DNA of 64,000 nt from Geomonas anaerohicana (GCF_016458305.1 NZ_JAEMHL010000002.1:558001-622000), one strand, 5' to 3'; positions 16,814 through 26,059 are shown, numbered from the stretch's first letter. Made by a program: numbers and translations. Notes: generated by a model not told the origin, from the letters alone.

Positions 16814-17566
16814 ATGATCCGTCCCAGAACCTTCATGCCGGTTGTCCTCCTCCTGCTTGCCTCGGGATGCGCCCTGAGCAAGGCCGAGAAGAACCAGTCC
16901 ATCTATCACTACCAGATGGGGCAGTCTTTCTTTGCCGAGAACAACTTCACGGGCGCCCTCCAGGAGCTGACCGAGGCCGAGAAGCTCACGCCCAAAGACC
17001 CGGAATTGCTTAACCTTTTGGGCCTTACCTATTTCCGCAAGGGCCGCTATGAACTGGCGGAAGCCAAATACCTGAAAGCGATCGATCAACGGGAGAACTA
17101 CTCCGAGGCGCGCAACAACCTCGGCGTCAACTACCTGGAGATGAAGCGCTGGGACGACGCCATCGCCCAGTTCAAGATCGTCCAGGAGGACCTCTTCTTC
17201 CCGGGACAGGATAACGCCGCCGGCAACCTCGGGCTGGCCTACCTGGGGAAGGGGGACTACCAGCAGGCTCTGGCTGTGCTGCGCGGCCTGGTGGCGAAAA
17301 ACGGGAACGATCCGCGCACCCGGGTGAACCTGGGGCGGGTCTACTTCGCCATGGACCGGACCGAACTGGCCGTTGACGAGTACCAGAAGGCGCTGCGCCT
17401 GAACGGTTCCTACGCGAGCGCCCACTACCATTTGGGGCTGGCGCTGATGAAGCTGAAGGATGCCGAAGCCGCCAAGAGCGCTTTCCAGGAAGTGGTACGG
17501 ATCGCCCCCGATTCCGAGATGGGGCAGCTCTCCAGGGAGTACCTGGACCTGCTCAAGGTGAGGTAA
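16814..17566 (+). CDS. TPR-repeat lipoprotein (PilF/PilW-like)
   Basis: Outer-membrane-type lipoprotein with tetratricopeptide repeats, most like the type IV pilus assembly protein PilF/PilW. 250 residues from ATG 16814, with GTGAGG upstream. The signal ends LLLLASGC with the lipid Cys19. Tandem TPR units follow, for example YHYQMGQSFFAENNFTGAL, LLGLTYFRKGRYELAEAKY and NLGVNYLEMKRWDDAIAQF. It is four bases upstream of a RodZ-like gene, an arrangement that suits envelope assembly. The pilus role is by family resemblance; no pil genes are adjacent. Confidence 0.82.
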   Translation: MIRPRTFMPVVLLLLASGCALSKAEKNQSIYHYQMGQSFFAENNFTGALQELTEAEKLTPKDPELLNLLGLTYFRKGRYELAEAKYLKAIDQRENYSEARNNLGVNYLEMKRWDDAIAQFKIVQEDLFFPGQDNAAGNLGLAYLGKGDYQQALAVLRGLVAKNGNDPRTRVNLGRVYFAMDRTELAVDEYQKALRLNGSYASAHYHLGLALMKLKDAEAAKSAFQEVVRIAPDSEMGQLSREYLDLLKVR

Positions 17567-17567
17567 C

Positions 17568-18437
17568 GTGGCTGAGCCAGAGGTTGACAGCGGCACGGAA
17601 GTACCGGTTGGGGAATACCTGCGCGGTGTTCGTGAGGCGAAGGGGCTTGAGCTCGAGGAAGCGTCGCGCGTCACCAAGATCGGCAAGAACTACCTTGCCG
17701 CCATCGAGCATGGTGAATTTCACAAGCTCCCCAACGCCGCCTACATCAAGGGTTTCCTGAGGCTCTACGCCGGCTTTCTCGCCCTTTCCGGGGACGAGGT
17801 GGTGGCGCTCTACGAGAAGGGGCTTACCACGCCGCCCGGGATGCAGCCCGAGGTGAGCGCCCCGCGCACCACGCACGCACCGCGTTCGCAGGGGATGGCG
17901 CCGCAGACCGGGATCGACACCCTGGAGCGGGCCAAGATGCGCACCCCCGGCCGCTGGGTGGTCCCGGCACTGCTTCTGGGCGCCGTGGTGGTCGCGGCGC
18001 TCTTCTTTACCGAGGGCGAGCAGCCCAGGGTGCAGGCTCCCCCCGGCACTCCCGCCCCGGCCGCACCCCCGGCCCCGGCACCGGTCGCACAAACCGTGCA
18101 GAAACCGATGAGCAGCGCGCAGAACGCGGCTGCCCCGGTGCCGGCCGGGACCGAGACCCCCGCGGCGGCACCTGCCGGCAAGCAAAGCGGGATAGTGCTG
18201 AAACTGCGCTTCAACCGCGACAGCTGGCTCAGCATCACCATAGACGACAGCATCACCCAGCGCTACGACCTGAAAGCGGGCGACATCATAGAGTGGAAGG
18301 GGCAGCGCTCCTTTGCGCTGGATTTAGGCGACGGTGCTGCCGTGGAAGGGGAGTTCAACGGCCGTCCGCTGAAGGCGCTGGGCGAGGCGGGCAAGCCGGC
18401 CCACGTGGAGCTTAAGAGCGACCAGCCGGCGCCGTGA
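17568..18437 (+). CDS. RodZ-like helix-turn-helix membrane protein
   Basis: 289 residues from GTG 17568, one base after the previous stop. The N-terminal helix-turn-helix (about 15-90) contains LELEEASRVTKIGKNYLAAI and NAAYIKGFLRLYA. A single membrane segment RWVVPALLLGAVVVAALFF lies near 125-145. A long Pro/Ala linker follows, and then a C-terminal DUF4115 beta domain (about 205-285: SWLSITIDDSITQRYDLKAG). This is the RodZ layout: cytosolic HTH touching MreB, periplasmic tail. mre genes are not in the window, so a cell-shape role is family-level inference. Confidence 0.83.
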   Translation: MAEPEVDSGTEVPVGEYLRGVREAKGLELEEASRVTKIGKNYLAAIEHGEFHKLPNAAYIKGFLRLYAGFLALSGDEVVALYEKGLTTPPGMQPEVSAPRTTHAPRSQGMAPQTGIDTLERAKMRTPGRWVVPALLLGAVVVAALFFTEGEQPRVQAPPGTPAPAAPPAPAPVAQTVQKPMSSAQNAAAPVPAGTETPAAAPAGKQSGIVLKLRFNRDSWLSITIDDSITQRYDLKAGDIIEWKGQRSFALDLGDGAAVEGEFNGRPLKALGEAGKPAHVELKSDQPAP

Positions 18438-18590
18438 TGCGAAGCGGCATCCAATGCGCTTAATGGGAACGATGAGAGACGGCACACCCAGCACCTGAAG
18501 GAGCGATTTTCCCGCCAAAATTGTAACCTCTTGGCTTTCCAAGCAGTTAACCCGGTGCTAGATAATCGCGCGCGCAGCGCGCAACCACGC

Positions 18591-18618
18591 TTGACACATC
18601 TGGCCGCAGTGTTAGAAT
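18591..18618 (+). promoter_or_regulatory. Strong promoter of the receiver-UspA operon
   Basis: TTGACA at 18591-18596, 16-base spacer, TAGAAT at 18613-18618. The rest of the gap 18438-18655 contains a GCGCGCGCAGCGCGC tract (18568-18582) and nothing else supportable. Confidence 0.75.
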
Positions 18619-18655
18619 CAATCCTGCAGTTTTTAATAAGAATCTGGAGCCGATC

Positions 18656-19036
18656 TTGCCAAAGCAGCCGAAGCGAATACTGGTAGTAGACGACGAGGAG
18701 AATGCGCGCATCGGCCTCTCCCGGTTGCTGGCCAAGGAAGGGTTCCTGGTAGACAGTGTGGCAAACGGATTCGAGGCGCTCAACTACCTGCGCGAGCAGG
18801 AGGTGAACCTGATCGTCACCGACATCAACATGCCGGAGATGAACGGCATCACCTTCTTGAAGGAGTTGAACCGCAGCTACCCGGCGAGCAACGTGATCAT
18901 GATCACCGCCTACGGCGGTGTCGAGTCCTACATCGAGGCGATGAACCTGGGCGCTTTCGAGTACATCAACAAGCCGGTGAAGATCGACGAGTTGAAGTCG
19001 ATCCTGAAAAAGATCTTCAAGGAAACGAGCCACTGA
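18656..19036 (+). CDS. Stand-alone response-regulator receiver
   Basis: Single CheY-like domain of 126 residues with no output domain. It starts at TTG 18656; CTGGAGC lies upstream and no ATG or GTG fits. The acidic pair is in VVDDEEN, the phospho-acceptor is Asp56 (VTDINMPEMNG), the Thr is in MITAYGG and Lys106 is in NKPVK. It is 33 bases upstream of a UspA gene and shares its promoter. The partner kinase may be the one at 19602, but that has its own receiver. It probably signals by protein-protein contact. Confidence 0.88.
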   Translation: MPKQPKRILVVDDEENARIGLSRLLAKEGFLVDSVANGFEALNYLREQEVNLIVTDINMPEMNGITFLKELNRSYPASNVIMITAYGGVESYIEAMNLGAFEYINKPVKIDELKSILKKIFKETSH

Positions 19037-19069
19037 GCCACTGACCCAATGGCAGAACGGGGGGAGCAG

Positions 19070-19513
19070 ATGCCAAACTTCGACAAGATTCTCTTCGCCA
19101 CCGATTTTTCCGAAAACTCCGACCACGCCTTCGAGTACGCGCTCACCCTGGCCAAGCAGTTCAACAGCCGGCTGACCATCATCCACGTCATCAACGAACC
19201 CGTGGACCTGCGCGGTTTCTACGTGCCGCACGTCTCCTTCGAAAACCTGGAAAAGGAGATCGAGGAAGGGGCGCAGAAGATGATGGCCACCTTCGTGACC
19301 AGCAACGTCGCCGGTTTCAACAACTACGAAACCGCCATCGTGACCGGCGTGCCGTGGGAGGAGATTCTCAAGCGGGCAGAGACCGACCGCTCCTCCTGCA
19401 TCGTGCTGGGCACCCAGGGGAGAAGCGGTATCGACCACCTGCTGTTCGGTTCCACCGCCGAGCGCGTGGTGCGAAAGGCCCACTGTCCGGTAGTGACCGT
19501 CAGGCTTCCCTGA
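19070..19513 (+). CDS. Universal stress protein, UspA family
   Basis: 147 residues from ATG 19070, chosen for GGGGGGAG upstream; an in-frame ATG at 19049 is an alternative. The fold begins KILFATDFSENSDHAFEYAL. The C-terminal nucleotide-binding signature is VLGTQGRSGIDHLLFGSTAE, which is the G-2x-G-9x-G(S/T) pattern of ATP-binding Usps. Cytosolic. Second gene of a two-gene unit with the receiver, closed by a strong terminator, so stress binding and phospho-signalling may be linked here (inference). Confidence 0.92.
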   Translation: MPNFDKILFATDFSENSDHAFEYALTLAKQFNSRLTIIHVINEPVDLRGFYVPHVSFENLEKEIEEGAQKMMATFVTSNVAGFNNYETAIVTGVPWEEILKRAETDRSSCIVLGTQGRSGIDHLLFGSTAERVVRKAHCPVVTVRLP

Positions 19514-19535
19514 CGGCAGCGGCATATATCCATGC

Positions 19536-19563
19536 GGGGCAGCGTTCGCTGCCCCTTTTTTTT
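19536..19563 (+). terminator. Terminator of the receiver-UspA operon
   Basis: GGGGCAGCG, two-base turn, CGCTGCCCC, then eight T. Confidence 0.9.
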
Positions 19564-19601
19564 GATGAATGTGATCTCAATGGGAAGGAGCAGGCCCCGA
19601 T

Positions 19602-20792
19602 ATGACCACCACAGAGAAAGAGCCGCGCGGCCGCGTGCTGATCGTCGATGACGAAAAGGTCATCCTCGACCTTACCGGTATCATTCTTAAAAATCGCGGC
19701 TTTGAAGTCTTTACCGCCCTGAGTGCGCAGGACGGGTTGGCGACCATAGAGGTCGAACGCCCCGAGTTGGTCCTTTTGGACTACATGATGCCCAACATGG
19801 ACGGCCTCACCGCGCTCAAGGAGATCAAGAGGCTCTACCCCGACACCTACGTGATCATGTTCACCGGCAAGGGGAGCGAGGAGATCGCCGTCGAGTTGAT
19901 GAAGGCCGGCGCCTCCGACTACATCCTCAAGCCGTTCAACAACCAGGACCTCGTGGAGAGGATCGAGAGCGTCCTGAAGCTGCGCGGTATCGAACTGCAG
20001 AACAAGGCCCTGCTGAGCGAGCGCGAACGGCTTCTGGCCGAGATCGCGGACTGGAATCGCGAACTCGAAGCCCGCGTGCAGGAGAAGAGCGAGGCCCTGT
20101 CCCGCGCCCAGGCCGAGGTGGTCCAGTCCGAGAAGCTTGCTTCCCTTGGTTACCTCTCCGCCGGCATGGCACACGAGATCCGCAACCCGCTCAACTCCAT
20201 CGCGCTGTTCGTGCAACTCATCAAGGGGGGGCTGGACGAACCGGAGCGCCAGGAGTACGTGGACAAGATCCTGAAGGAAGTTGACCGGATCGACAACATC
20301 CTGGGCAAACTCCTGGACGCCTCCAAGCGCCCGCGCTTCGAGATCAGCGAGGTGCGCATGGACCGCGTTCTCGAGCACACCCTGGAGGCGTTCACGCCGC
20401 AGCTGCGCCAGAAGCGCATCAAGGTGGTGCGCGACTACCGGAACATCCCCCCCGCCATCAAGGCCGACCCGATGGAGATCGAGCAGATCTTCACCAACCT
20501 GTTCCTGAACTCGATCCACGTCATGCCAGAGGACGGGACCCTGACCGTGGAACTGGACCAGGACCAGGATTACATCAAGCTCAGGGTGACCGATACCGGC
20601 CCCGGCATTCCCCCAGAGAACCTCCCCAACATCTTCGACCCCTTCTTCACCACCAACAGCCGCGGCACCGGTCTCGGTCTCTCGGTGGTGCTGCGTATCG
20701 TCAAGACCTACCGGGGCAAGATCGAGGTGGAGAAAAGCGACCCCAGCGGCACCACTTTTGCCGTGCGTCTTCCGCTCAACGCACCGAGGTAA
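19602..20792 (+). CDS. Receiver-histidine kinase hybrid
   Basis: Cytosolic sensor with an N-terminal receiver (about 10-125, phospho-acceptor Asp60 in LLDYMMPNMDG, Lys110 in LKPF). A coiled coil (about 130-180) and a HisKA domain with His191 in GMAHEIRNPLNS follow. The ATPase domain has the N box NLFLNSIHV, the G1 box DTGPGIP and the G2 box GTGLGLSV. 396 residues, no membrane segment. The receiver-first order suggests the kinase is itself controlled by an upstream kinase. It lies just ahead of another free receiver, a likely phospho-target. Confidence 0.92.
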   Translation: MTTTEKEPRGRVLIVDDEKVILDLTGIILKNRGFEVFTALSAQDGLATIEVERPELVLLDYMMPNMDGLTALKEIKRLYPDTYVIMFTGKGSEEIAVELMKAGASDYILKPFNNQDLVERIESVLKLRGIELQNKALLSERERLLAEIADWNRELEARVQEKSEALSRAQAEVVQSEKLASLGYLSAGMAHEIRNPLNSIALFVQLIKGGLDEPERQEYVDKILKEVDRIDNILGKLLDASKRPRFEISEVRMDRVLEHTLEAFTPQLRQKRIKVVRDYRNIPPAIKADPMEIEQIFTNLFLNSIHVMPEDGTLTVELDQDQDYIKLRVTDTGPGIPPENLPNIFDPFFTTNSRGTGLGLSVVLRIVKTYRGKIEVEKSDPSGTTFAVRLPLNAPR

Positions 20793-20864
20793 GGGGTGGT
20801 TTCCACTTCCCTTTTCGGCCGCATTTTTGTATGATGTCCCATTCCATCATGCCTTGAGGTCGAG

Positions 20865-21272
20865 ATGACAGCAGATAACAGGGGCAAAATACTCCTGGTA
20901 GACGACGACAAGTTTTTCCTGAAGGTGATGTCCGATGCCTTCACCGGCGCGGGCTTTACCGTGGTGACCGCAGAGGACGGCGTCCTCGGCGTCGAGGCCT
21001 ACGCAGCCGCTACCTTCGATGCCGTCATCCTCGACCTGGTCATGCCCCGGATGGGAGGGGTGAGCGCTTCCCTGGAGATCGGGCGTCTGGCCAAGGAGGT
21101 GGACCCGATCATCATCATGCTGACCTCCATGTTCCAGGGCGCCCCGCACGAGCACCCCATCCCCGAGATGGGCGCCAAGGTGCACATACCGAAATCCACC
21201 CCTCCGTTGGACATCGTCATCATCGTCGAACAGCTCCTGGAAAGAAAACGGCGCGACACCGGCGCCGCCTGA
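20865..21272 (+). CDS. Stand-alone receiver domain protein
   Basis: 135 residues. The acidic cluster is LLVDDDKFF, the phospho-acceptor is Asp57 in ILDLVMPRMGG, and Lys110 is in HIPKSTPP. An insertion after the fourth strand (FQGAPHEHPIPEMGAKV) makes this receiver unusual in the alpha4-beta5 region used for partner contact. No output domain. Ten bases upstream of the FAD dehydrogenase gene, so probably co-transcribed with it. Confidence 0.85.
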   Translation: MTADNRGKILLVDDDKFFLKVMSDAFTGAGFTVVTAEDGVLGVEAYAAATFDAVILDLVMPRMGGVSASLEIGRLAKEVDPIIIMLTSMFQGAPHEHPIPEMGAKVHIPKSTPPLDIVIIVEQLLERKRRDTGAA

Positions 21273-21282
21273 CGGACACCCC

Positions 21283-22854
21283 ATGCCATTTCTGTTACGT
21301 AACCTCACCCTGAGCCCGGGGGTGGAGGAGAGTGCGCTACGCCCGCTGGCCGCGGCCAAGCTGGGTGTGCGCGAAGCCGAGATCACGGCGCTCACCCTGG
21401 TCAGAAAGGGTGTCGACGCCAGGAAAAAGGGTGCCATCAAACTGGTGTACACGGTGCAGGTGACGCTCAGGGACGAGGCGCGGGTGCGCCCCCACGGCGA
21501 CGTGGCGCGGGTCGAGACGGCCGCGCCGCTCCGTTTCCCGAAGCTCACCTCTTCCGAGCGCATCGTCATCGTCGGCATGGGGCCGGCCGGACTCTTCGCG
21601 GCCTTGCGGCTGGCGCAGTACGGTCTGACTGCACGAGTGCTGGAGCGCGGGCGCGACGTGGACCGGCGCGCCTCGGACGTGTCGCGTTTCTGGCGCCTGG
21701 GCGAACTGTGCCCACAAAGCAACGTGCAGTTCGGCGAAGGGGGAGCCGGGACCTTCTCCGACGGCAAGCTCACCACGAGGGTCAAGGACCCCAACTGCGG
21801 TTGGGTACTTGAGCGCCTGGTCGAGTTCGGTGCGCCCCCGGAAATCCTCTACGCTGCCAAGCCCCACATCGGCACCGACCGGCTGCGGGCGGTGGTGCGC
21901 GGCATCCGCGAGCGCCTGATCGAGACAGGGTTCCAGGTCGGCTTCGAGAGCCGGTTGACCGGCATCGGCATCGGCCAGGGGCGGGTGACCAGCGTGGTGG
22001 TGAACGATGCCGACGAGCAGCCCTGCGACGCCCTTGTCCTGGCGCCCGGGCACAGCGCGCGCGACACCTACGCGCTTTTACACCGGCTGGGGGTCACCCT
22101 GGAGCAGAAGCCGTTCGCGGTGGGGCTCCGGGTGGAGCACCCGCAGGCGCTCATCAACGAGATCCAGTACGGCCGCAACGCGCATCCCGCGCTGCCGCCC
22201 GCAGAGTACGCGCAGACCTACAACAACGAGACCACCGGGCGCTCCGCCTACTCCTTCTGCATGTGCCCGGGCGGGGTAGTGGTCGCGGCCGCCTCCGAGG
22301 CGGGCGGGGTGGTGGTGAACGGCATGAGCGGCTACCGCCGCAACGGCCCCTACGCCAACAGCGCGCTGGTGGCCACCGTGGGGCCGGCGGATTTCACCGG
22401 CAACTCCCCGCTGGCCGGAGTGGAGTTCCAGCGCGAGTTGGAGCGACGCGCGTTCGTGGCGGGAGGGGAAAGCTACCGGGCACCGGCCCAGAGCCTGCTC
22501 GACTTCATCGGGCGGGGCGGGGGGAGGATCCTCTCCAGCTACCGTCCCGGTGTCACCGAATACGACCTTGCCTCGCTGCTTCCGACGCCGGTTGCCGCCA
22601 CGTTGAGGGAAGGGATCGAGCACTTCGACCGCAAGATGCGCGGTTTCGTCAGCGCCGAGGCGACCCTTACCGCGGTCGAGACCCGGACCTCAGCGCCGCT
22701 GCGCATCGTACGTGGGGGGGACCTGCAGTCCCTGAGCCACCGCGGCCTCTACCCGACCGGTGAGGGGGCAGGCTACGCCGGCGGCATCATGAGTGCCGCC
22801 CTGGACGGCATCCGCGTCGCCGACGCCATCGCGGCGAGGATCGCCGGTAGCTAA
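21283..22854 (+). CDS. FAD-dependent dehydrogenase, COG2509-like
   Basis: 523-residue flavoprotein of unknown substrate. A roughly 85-residue N-terminal alpha/beta domain precedes the dinucleotide motif VGMGPAGLFAALRLA (near 98-110). The family-specific FGEGGAGTFSDGKLTTRVKD and the C-terminal FAD-binding GEGAGYAGGIMSAALDGIRV follow. Annotated elsewhere as an NAD(P)/FAD-dependent oxidoreductase. Start ATG 21283. The preceding receiver gene is tightly linked, which might mean a shared regulatory unit; nothing in the sequence shows what it reduces. Confidence 0.88.
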   Translation: MPFLLRNLTLSPGVEESALRPLAAAKLGVREAEITALTLVRKGVDARKKGAIKLVYTVQVTLRDEARVRPHGDVARVETAAPLRFPKLTSSERIVIVGMGPAGLFAALRLAQYGLTARVLERGRDVDRRASDVSRFWRLGELCPQSNVQFGEGGAGTFSDGKLTTRVKDPNCGWVLERLVEFGAPPEILYAAKPHIGTDRLRAVVRGIRERLIETGFQVGFESRLTGIGIGQGRVTSVVVNDADEQPCDALVLAPGHSARDTYALLHRLGVTLEQKPFAVGLRVEHPQALINEIQYGRNAHPALPPAEYAQTYNNETTGRSAYSFCMCPGGVVVAAASEAGGVVVNGMSGYRRNGPYANSALVATVGPADFTGNSPLAGVEFQRELERRAFVAGGESYRAPAQSLLDFIGRGGGRILSSYRPGVTEYDLASLLPTPVAATLREGIEHFDRKMRGFVSAEATLTAVETRTSAPLRIVRGGDLQSLSHRGLYPTGEGAGYAGGIMSAALDGIRVADAIAARIAGS

Positions 22855-22857
22855 AAG

Positions 22858-22990
22858 CGGTATCGCAAAGAACGCGAAGTATCCGCGAAGAACGGAAAGA
22901 GAGCCTTTAGGTTCAACAACAAAAAGCTTTCTTCGTGTACTCTGCGCATACCTGGCGTGCTTTGCGTAACTGCTTTTGACTTTGATGGAG
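22858..22990. repeat. Intergenic repeat related to the GCAAAG family
   Basis: Contains CGCAAAGAACGCGAAG (22866-22881), GCGAAGAACGGAAAGAG and, further on, GCGTGCTTTGCGTAACTGC in the inverse sense. No gene. Confidence 0.5.
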
Positions 22991-23013
22991 CTTTCAACAC
23001 AAGGAGCCTTACT

Positions 23014-24183
23014 TTGAAAAAAACCGTTGCCGAAATAAAGGACCGCGACATCGTAGAAGCGGTCTTCCTGGTCAAGGAGAAGATCGTCGCCATGGCCAAG
23101 AACGGCAAGCCCTACCTCACCCTGAAGCTGATGGACAAGACGGGGGAGGTCGACGCCAAGGTCTGGGACAACGCCGACCAGGTCGGCTCGCTGTTCGACC
23201 GCAACGATTTCCTGGCGGTCAAGGGGAAGGCGAGTGTCTACCTGGGCAAGATGCAGCTGATCGTCTCCGAGCTGAAGCGGGTCCCCGAGGAATCGGTGCA
23301 CCTTGCCGACTTCCTCCCCGAGACGGAGAGCGACATCCAGGCTATGCTCGCCGAACTGCACGCCCTGGTGGAGAGCCTCACCGACACGGACCTGGCGCGG
23401 CTTTTGCGCTCCTTCTTCGAGGATCCGGAGCTGCTGGCCCAGTACAGCACGGCCCCGGCGGCCAAGGGGATGCACCACGTCTACCTGGGGGGGCTCCTGG
23501 AGCACTCGCTCGCCGTGGCCAAGCTGGTCGACGCCATGGTACCGCTCTACCAGGGGCTGAACCGCGACCTCCTCGTGACCGGCGCGCTCCTGCACGACAT
23601 CGGCAAGGTGCGCGAGATGACCTACCTGCGCTGCTTCGACTACTCCGACGAGGGTAAGCTGCTCGGCCACATCACCATCGGCGTCGAGATGCTGCAGGAG
23701 CGGATCACGCAACTCCCGGGCTTCCCGGTCGAGCTCGCCATGCTCCTGAAACACATGATCCTGTCGCACCACGGCCAGTACGAGTACGGCTCCCCCAAGC
23801 GCCCCAAGACGCTGGAGGCGACCATCCTGAACTACCTGGACGACCTCGACTCCAAGATCAACGGCATCAGGACCCACATCCGCAAGGAGCCGGACAACCC
23901 GTCGCGCTGGACCTCGTACCACCGCCTCTACGACCGCTACTTCTTCAAGGAGAAGCCGCTTGCCGAGCCGGGGGGAGGGGAGCACGCCGAGGGCCCCGAA
24001 GGCTTGGCCGACTGCCTGGAACCTTCGGAGCTGATGCCGGAAACGGTGCCGGCTCCGGCTCCGGCCCCGCAGGCCAGCGAGCCGGCACGGCCCGCACAGG
24101 AAAAGCCGCGCCAGGAACCGCGCGGGGGCGACCAGGGGCGCAAGTCATTCAGCAACAACCCGTTTGCCGTCCTGAAGAAGTAA
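23014..24183 (+). CDS. 3'-5' exoribonuclease YhaM family (OB-fold plus HD domain)
   Basis: I place the start at TTG 23014 because AAGGAG sits at 23001-23006; upstream codons fall in a repeat. 389 residues. The N-terminal OB-fold (about 1-85) includes AEIKDRDIVEAVFLVKEK and YLTLKLMDKTGEVDAKVW. The HD hydrolase domain (about 150-300) has GGLLEHSLAVAKLV, GALLHDIGKVREM and LKHMILSHHGQYEYGSPKRP. A low-complexity Pro/Ala/Glu tail of about 70 residues is not typical of YhaM. Likely RNA or DNA 3'-end trimming. It heads a three-gene run with the hydrolase and coaBC. Confidence 0.88.
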   Translation: MKKTVAEIKDRDIVEAVFLVKEKIVAMAKNGKPYLTLKLMDKTGEVDAKVWDNADQVGSLFDRNDFLAVKGKASVYLGKMQLIVSELKRVPEESVHLADFLPETESDIQAMLAELHALVESLTDTDLARLLRSFFEDPELLAQYSTAPAAKGMHHVYLGGLLEHSLAVAKLVDAMVPLYQGLNRDLLVTGALLHDIGKVREMTYLRCFDYSDEGKLLGHITIGVEMLQERITQLPGFPVELAMLLKHMILSHHGQYEYGSPKRPKTLEATILNYLDDLDSKINGIRTHIRKEPDNPSRWTSYHRLYDRYFFKEKPLAEPGGGEHAEGPEGLADCLEPSELMPETVPAPAPAPQASEPARPAQEKPRQEPRGGDQGRKSFSNNPFAVLKK

Positions 24184-24198
24184 TAGGGAGGAATTGTC

Positions 24199-24828
24199 AT
24201 GTTATTTGAGACCATAGTGGTGGGGCCCCTGGGGGTGAACTGCTTCATCCTCGGGGATAAACAGAGCAACGAAGGGATGATCGTAGATCCCGGCGCCGAC
24301 TGCGACATGATACTCGCCGCGGTGAGCCATTTCGGCATCCAGGTCAAGTACATCGTCAATACCCATGGCCACTTCGACCATATCGGCTGCAACCGCACCT
24401 TGAAAGAGAAGACGGGAGCGCAGCTCTTGGCCCACAAGGAGGACGTCCCGTTCCTGGTCAATGCGGCGCGCTCGGCCCAGAAATACGGGCTGACCGTGGA
24501 AAACTCGCCGGAGCCGGATGCCTTCCTGACCGACGGCATGAAGCTGGAGCTTGGCCGTCGGGTGATCGAGGTGCTGCACACCCCCGGGCACACCCAGGGG
24601 GGATGCTGCCTCTACCTCGCCAACGAGAAGCTCTTGATCACCGGCGATACCCTCTTCGCCGATTCGGTCGGCCGCACCGATCTCCCCGGCGGAAGCCATG
24701 ACCAGCTGATCGACTCGATCAAGAGCAAGCTCATGCCGCTTCCCGACGATACCGTTGTCTGGCCCGGCCACGGCCCCTCCAGCACCATCGGGCAGGAGCG
24801 CAGCTTCAACCCGTACCTCAACGAGTAG
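24199..24828 (+). CDS. Metallo-beta-lactamase-fold hydrolase (glyoxalase II-like)
   Basis: 209 residues from ATG 24199 with GGGAGGAATT upstream. The metal motif THGHFDHIGC gives His56, His58, Asp60 and His61. Further ligands are in HTPGHTQGG and the Asp of LITGDTLFADSVGRTDLP, with the closing His in WPGHGPSS. This is the short YcbL/GloB2-like group, which often hydrolyses thioesters; the substrate is not known. Fifteen bases after the YhaM-like gene and nine before coaBC. Confidence 0.9.
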   Translation: MLFETIVVGPLGVNCFILGDKQSNEGMIVDPGADCDMILAAVSHFGIQVKYIVNTHGHFDHIGCNRTLKEKTGAQLLAHKEDVPFLVNAARSAQKYGLTVENSPEPDAFLTDGMKLELGRRVIEVLHTPGHTQGGCCLYLANEKLLITGDTLFADSVGRTDLPGGSHDQLIDSIKSKLMPLPDDTVVWPGHGPSSTIGQERSFNPYLNE

Positions 24829-24837
24829 GGGGAGCAC

Positions 24838-26052
24838 ATGCTGAAAGGCAAGGAGATCGTTCTCGGGGTGACCGGCGGCATCGCCGTCTATAAGGCGGTG
24901 GAACTGCTGCGCTTGCTGGTGAAGGCGGGCGCCAACGTGCACGTGGTGATGACCAGGTCGGCCACCGAATTCGTCACGCCGCTCACCTTCCAGACCCTGT
25001 CCCGCAACCCGGTGCACCTGGAGCTCTTCAACCTGATTTCTGAAGAGAAGATCGGGCACATCGCACTGGCCGACCGCGCTGACCTCTACATCATCGCCCC
25101 GGCCACGGCCAACTGCATCGGCAAATTGGCCAACGGCATCGCCGACGACCTCCTGACCACCACGGTCATGGCGACCAGGGCGCCGGTCCTGATCGCGCCG
25201 GCCATGAACGTCAACATGTACCGGAACACCATCTACCGTGACAACGAGGCGCGCCTGAAGGACCATGGCTACCTCTTCGTCGCTCCCGCCTGCGGCATGC
25301 TCGCCTGCGGGTACGAAGGGGAGGGGAAACTGCAGGCCCCCGAGGCGATCTTCGAGGAGGCCGTGGCTGCCCTGACGCCGAAGCGGTTAGCGGGAGCGCG
25401 GATACTGGTCACCGCGGGGCCGACGCTCGAGGAGATCGATCCGGTGCGCTACATCAGCAACCACTCCTCCGGCAAGATGGGCTACGCCATCGCGCACCAG
25501 GCGCGCCTGAGGGGGGCGGAGGTGACGCTGGTGACCGGGCCGAGCTGCCTGACCCCGCCGCTGGGTGTTGAGGTGATCCGGATCCAGAGTGCGCAGGAAA
25601 TGCGGGACGCGGTGCAGGGGTGCCTGCCGCGCATCGATGTCGTCATCAAGGCGGCGGCGGTGGCGGATTACCGGCCCAAGACCCGGGCGGGCGAGAAGGT
25701 GAAGAAGAGCAAGGAGAGCCTCTGCATCGAATTGGAGAAGAACCCGGACATCCTGGCCGAGCTGGGCGCCGACAAGGGGGAACGCATCCTGGTCGGTTTC
25801 GCCGCCGAGACCCAGGACCTCGTGCGCAACGCCGGGGCGAAGCTCAAGGCCAAGAACCTGGACCTGGTGGTGGCCAACGACGTCTCCCAGGAAGGGGCCG
25901 GTTTCAACGTGGACACCAACATCGCCAAGCTCCTGTTCAGTGATGGACGCGTCGAGGAACTCCCGATGATGGGGAAAGAGGAACTGGCAGGGGTGATTCT
26001 GGAAAACGTGGAGACGTTGCGCGGGGAAAAGCGCGGCGCGGCGAAGGGGTAA
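24838..26052 (+). CDS. coaBC: Bifunctional phosphopantothenoylcysteine decarboxylase / phosphopantothenate-cysteine ligase
   Basis: Two consecutive steps of coenzyme A synthesis. 404 residues. The CoaC flavoprotein half (about 1-185) has GVTGGIAVYKAVELLR, the active His74 in KIGHIALADRAD, the FMN-binding APATANCIGKLANGIADD, APAMNVNMYRN and the substrate cysteine loop ACGMLACGYEGEGKL. The CoaB half (about 185-400) begins GARILVTAGPTLEEIDPVRY with ISNHSSGKMGYAIA and KAAAVADYRPK. Full length, with both active sites intact. Confidence 0.96.
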   Translation: MLKGKEIVLGVTGGIAVYKAVELLRLLVKAGANVHVVMTRSATEFVTPLTFQTLSRNPVHLELFNLISEEKIGHIALADRADLYIIAPATANCIGKLANGIADDLLTTTVMATRAPVLIAPAMNVNMYRNTIYRDNEARLKDHGYLFVAPACGMLACGYEGEGKLQAPEAIFEEAVAALTPKRLAGARILVTAGPTLEEIDPVRYISNHSSGKMGYAIAHQARLRGAEVTLVTGPSCLTPPLGVEVIRIQSAQEMRDAVQGCLPRIDVVIKAAAVADYRPKTRAGEKVKKSKESLCIELEKNPDILAELGADKGERILVGFAAETQDLVRNAGAKLKAKNLDLVVANDVSQEGAGFNVDTNIAKLLFSDGRVEELPMMGKEELAGVILENVETLRGEKRGAAKG

Positions 26053-26059
26053 CAGCAGG

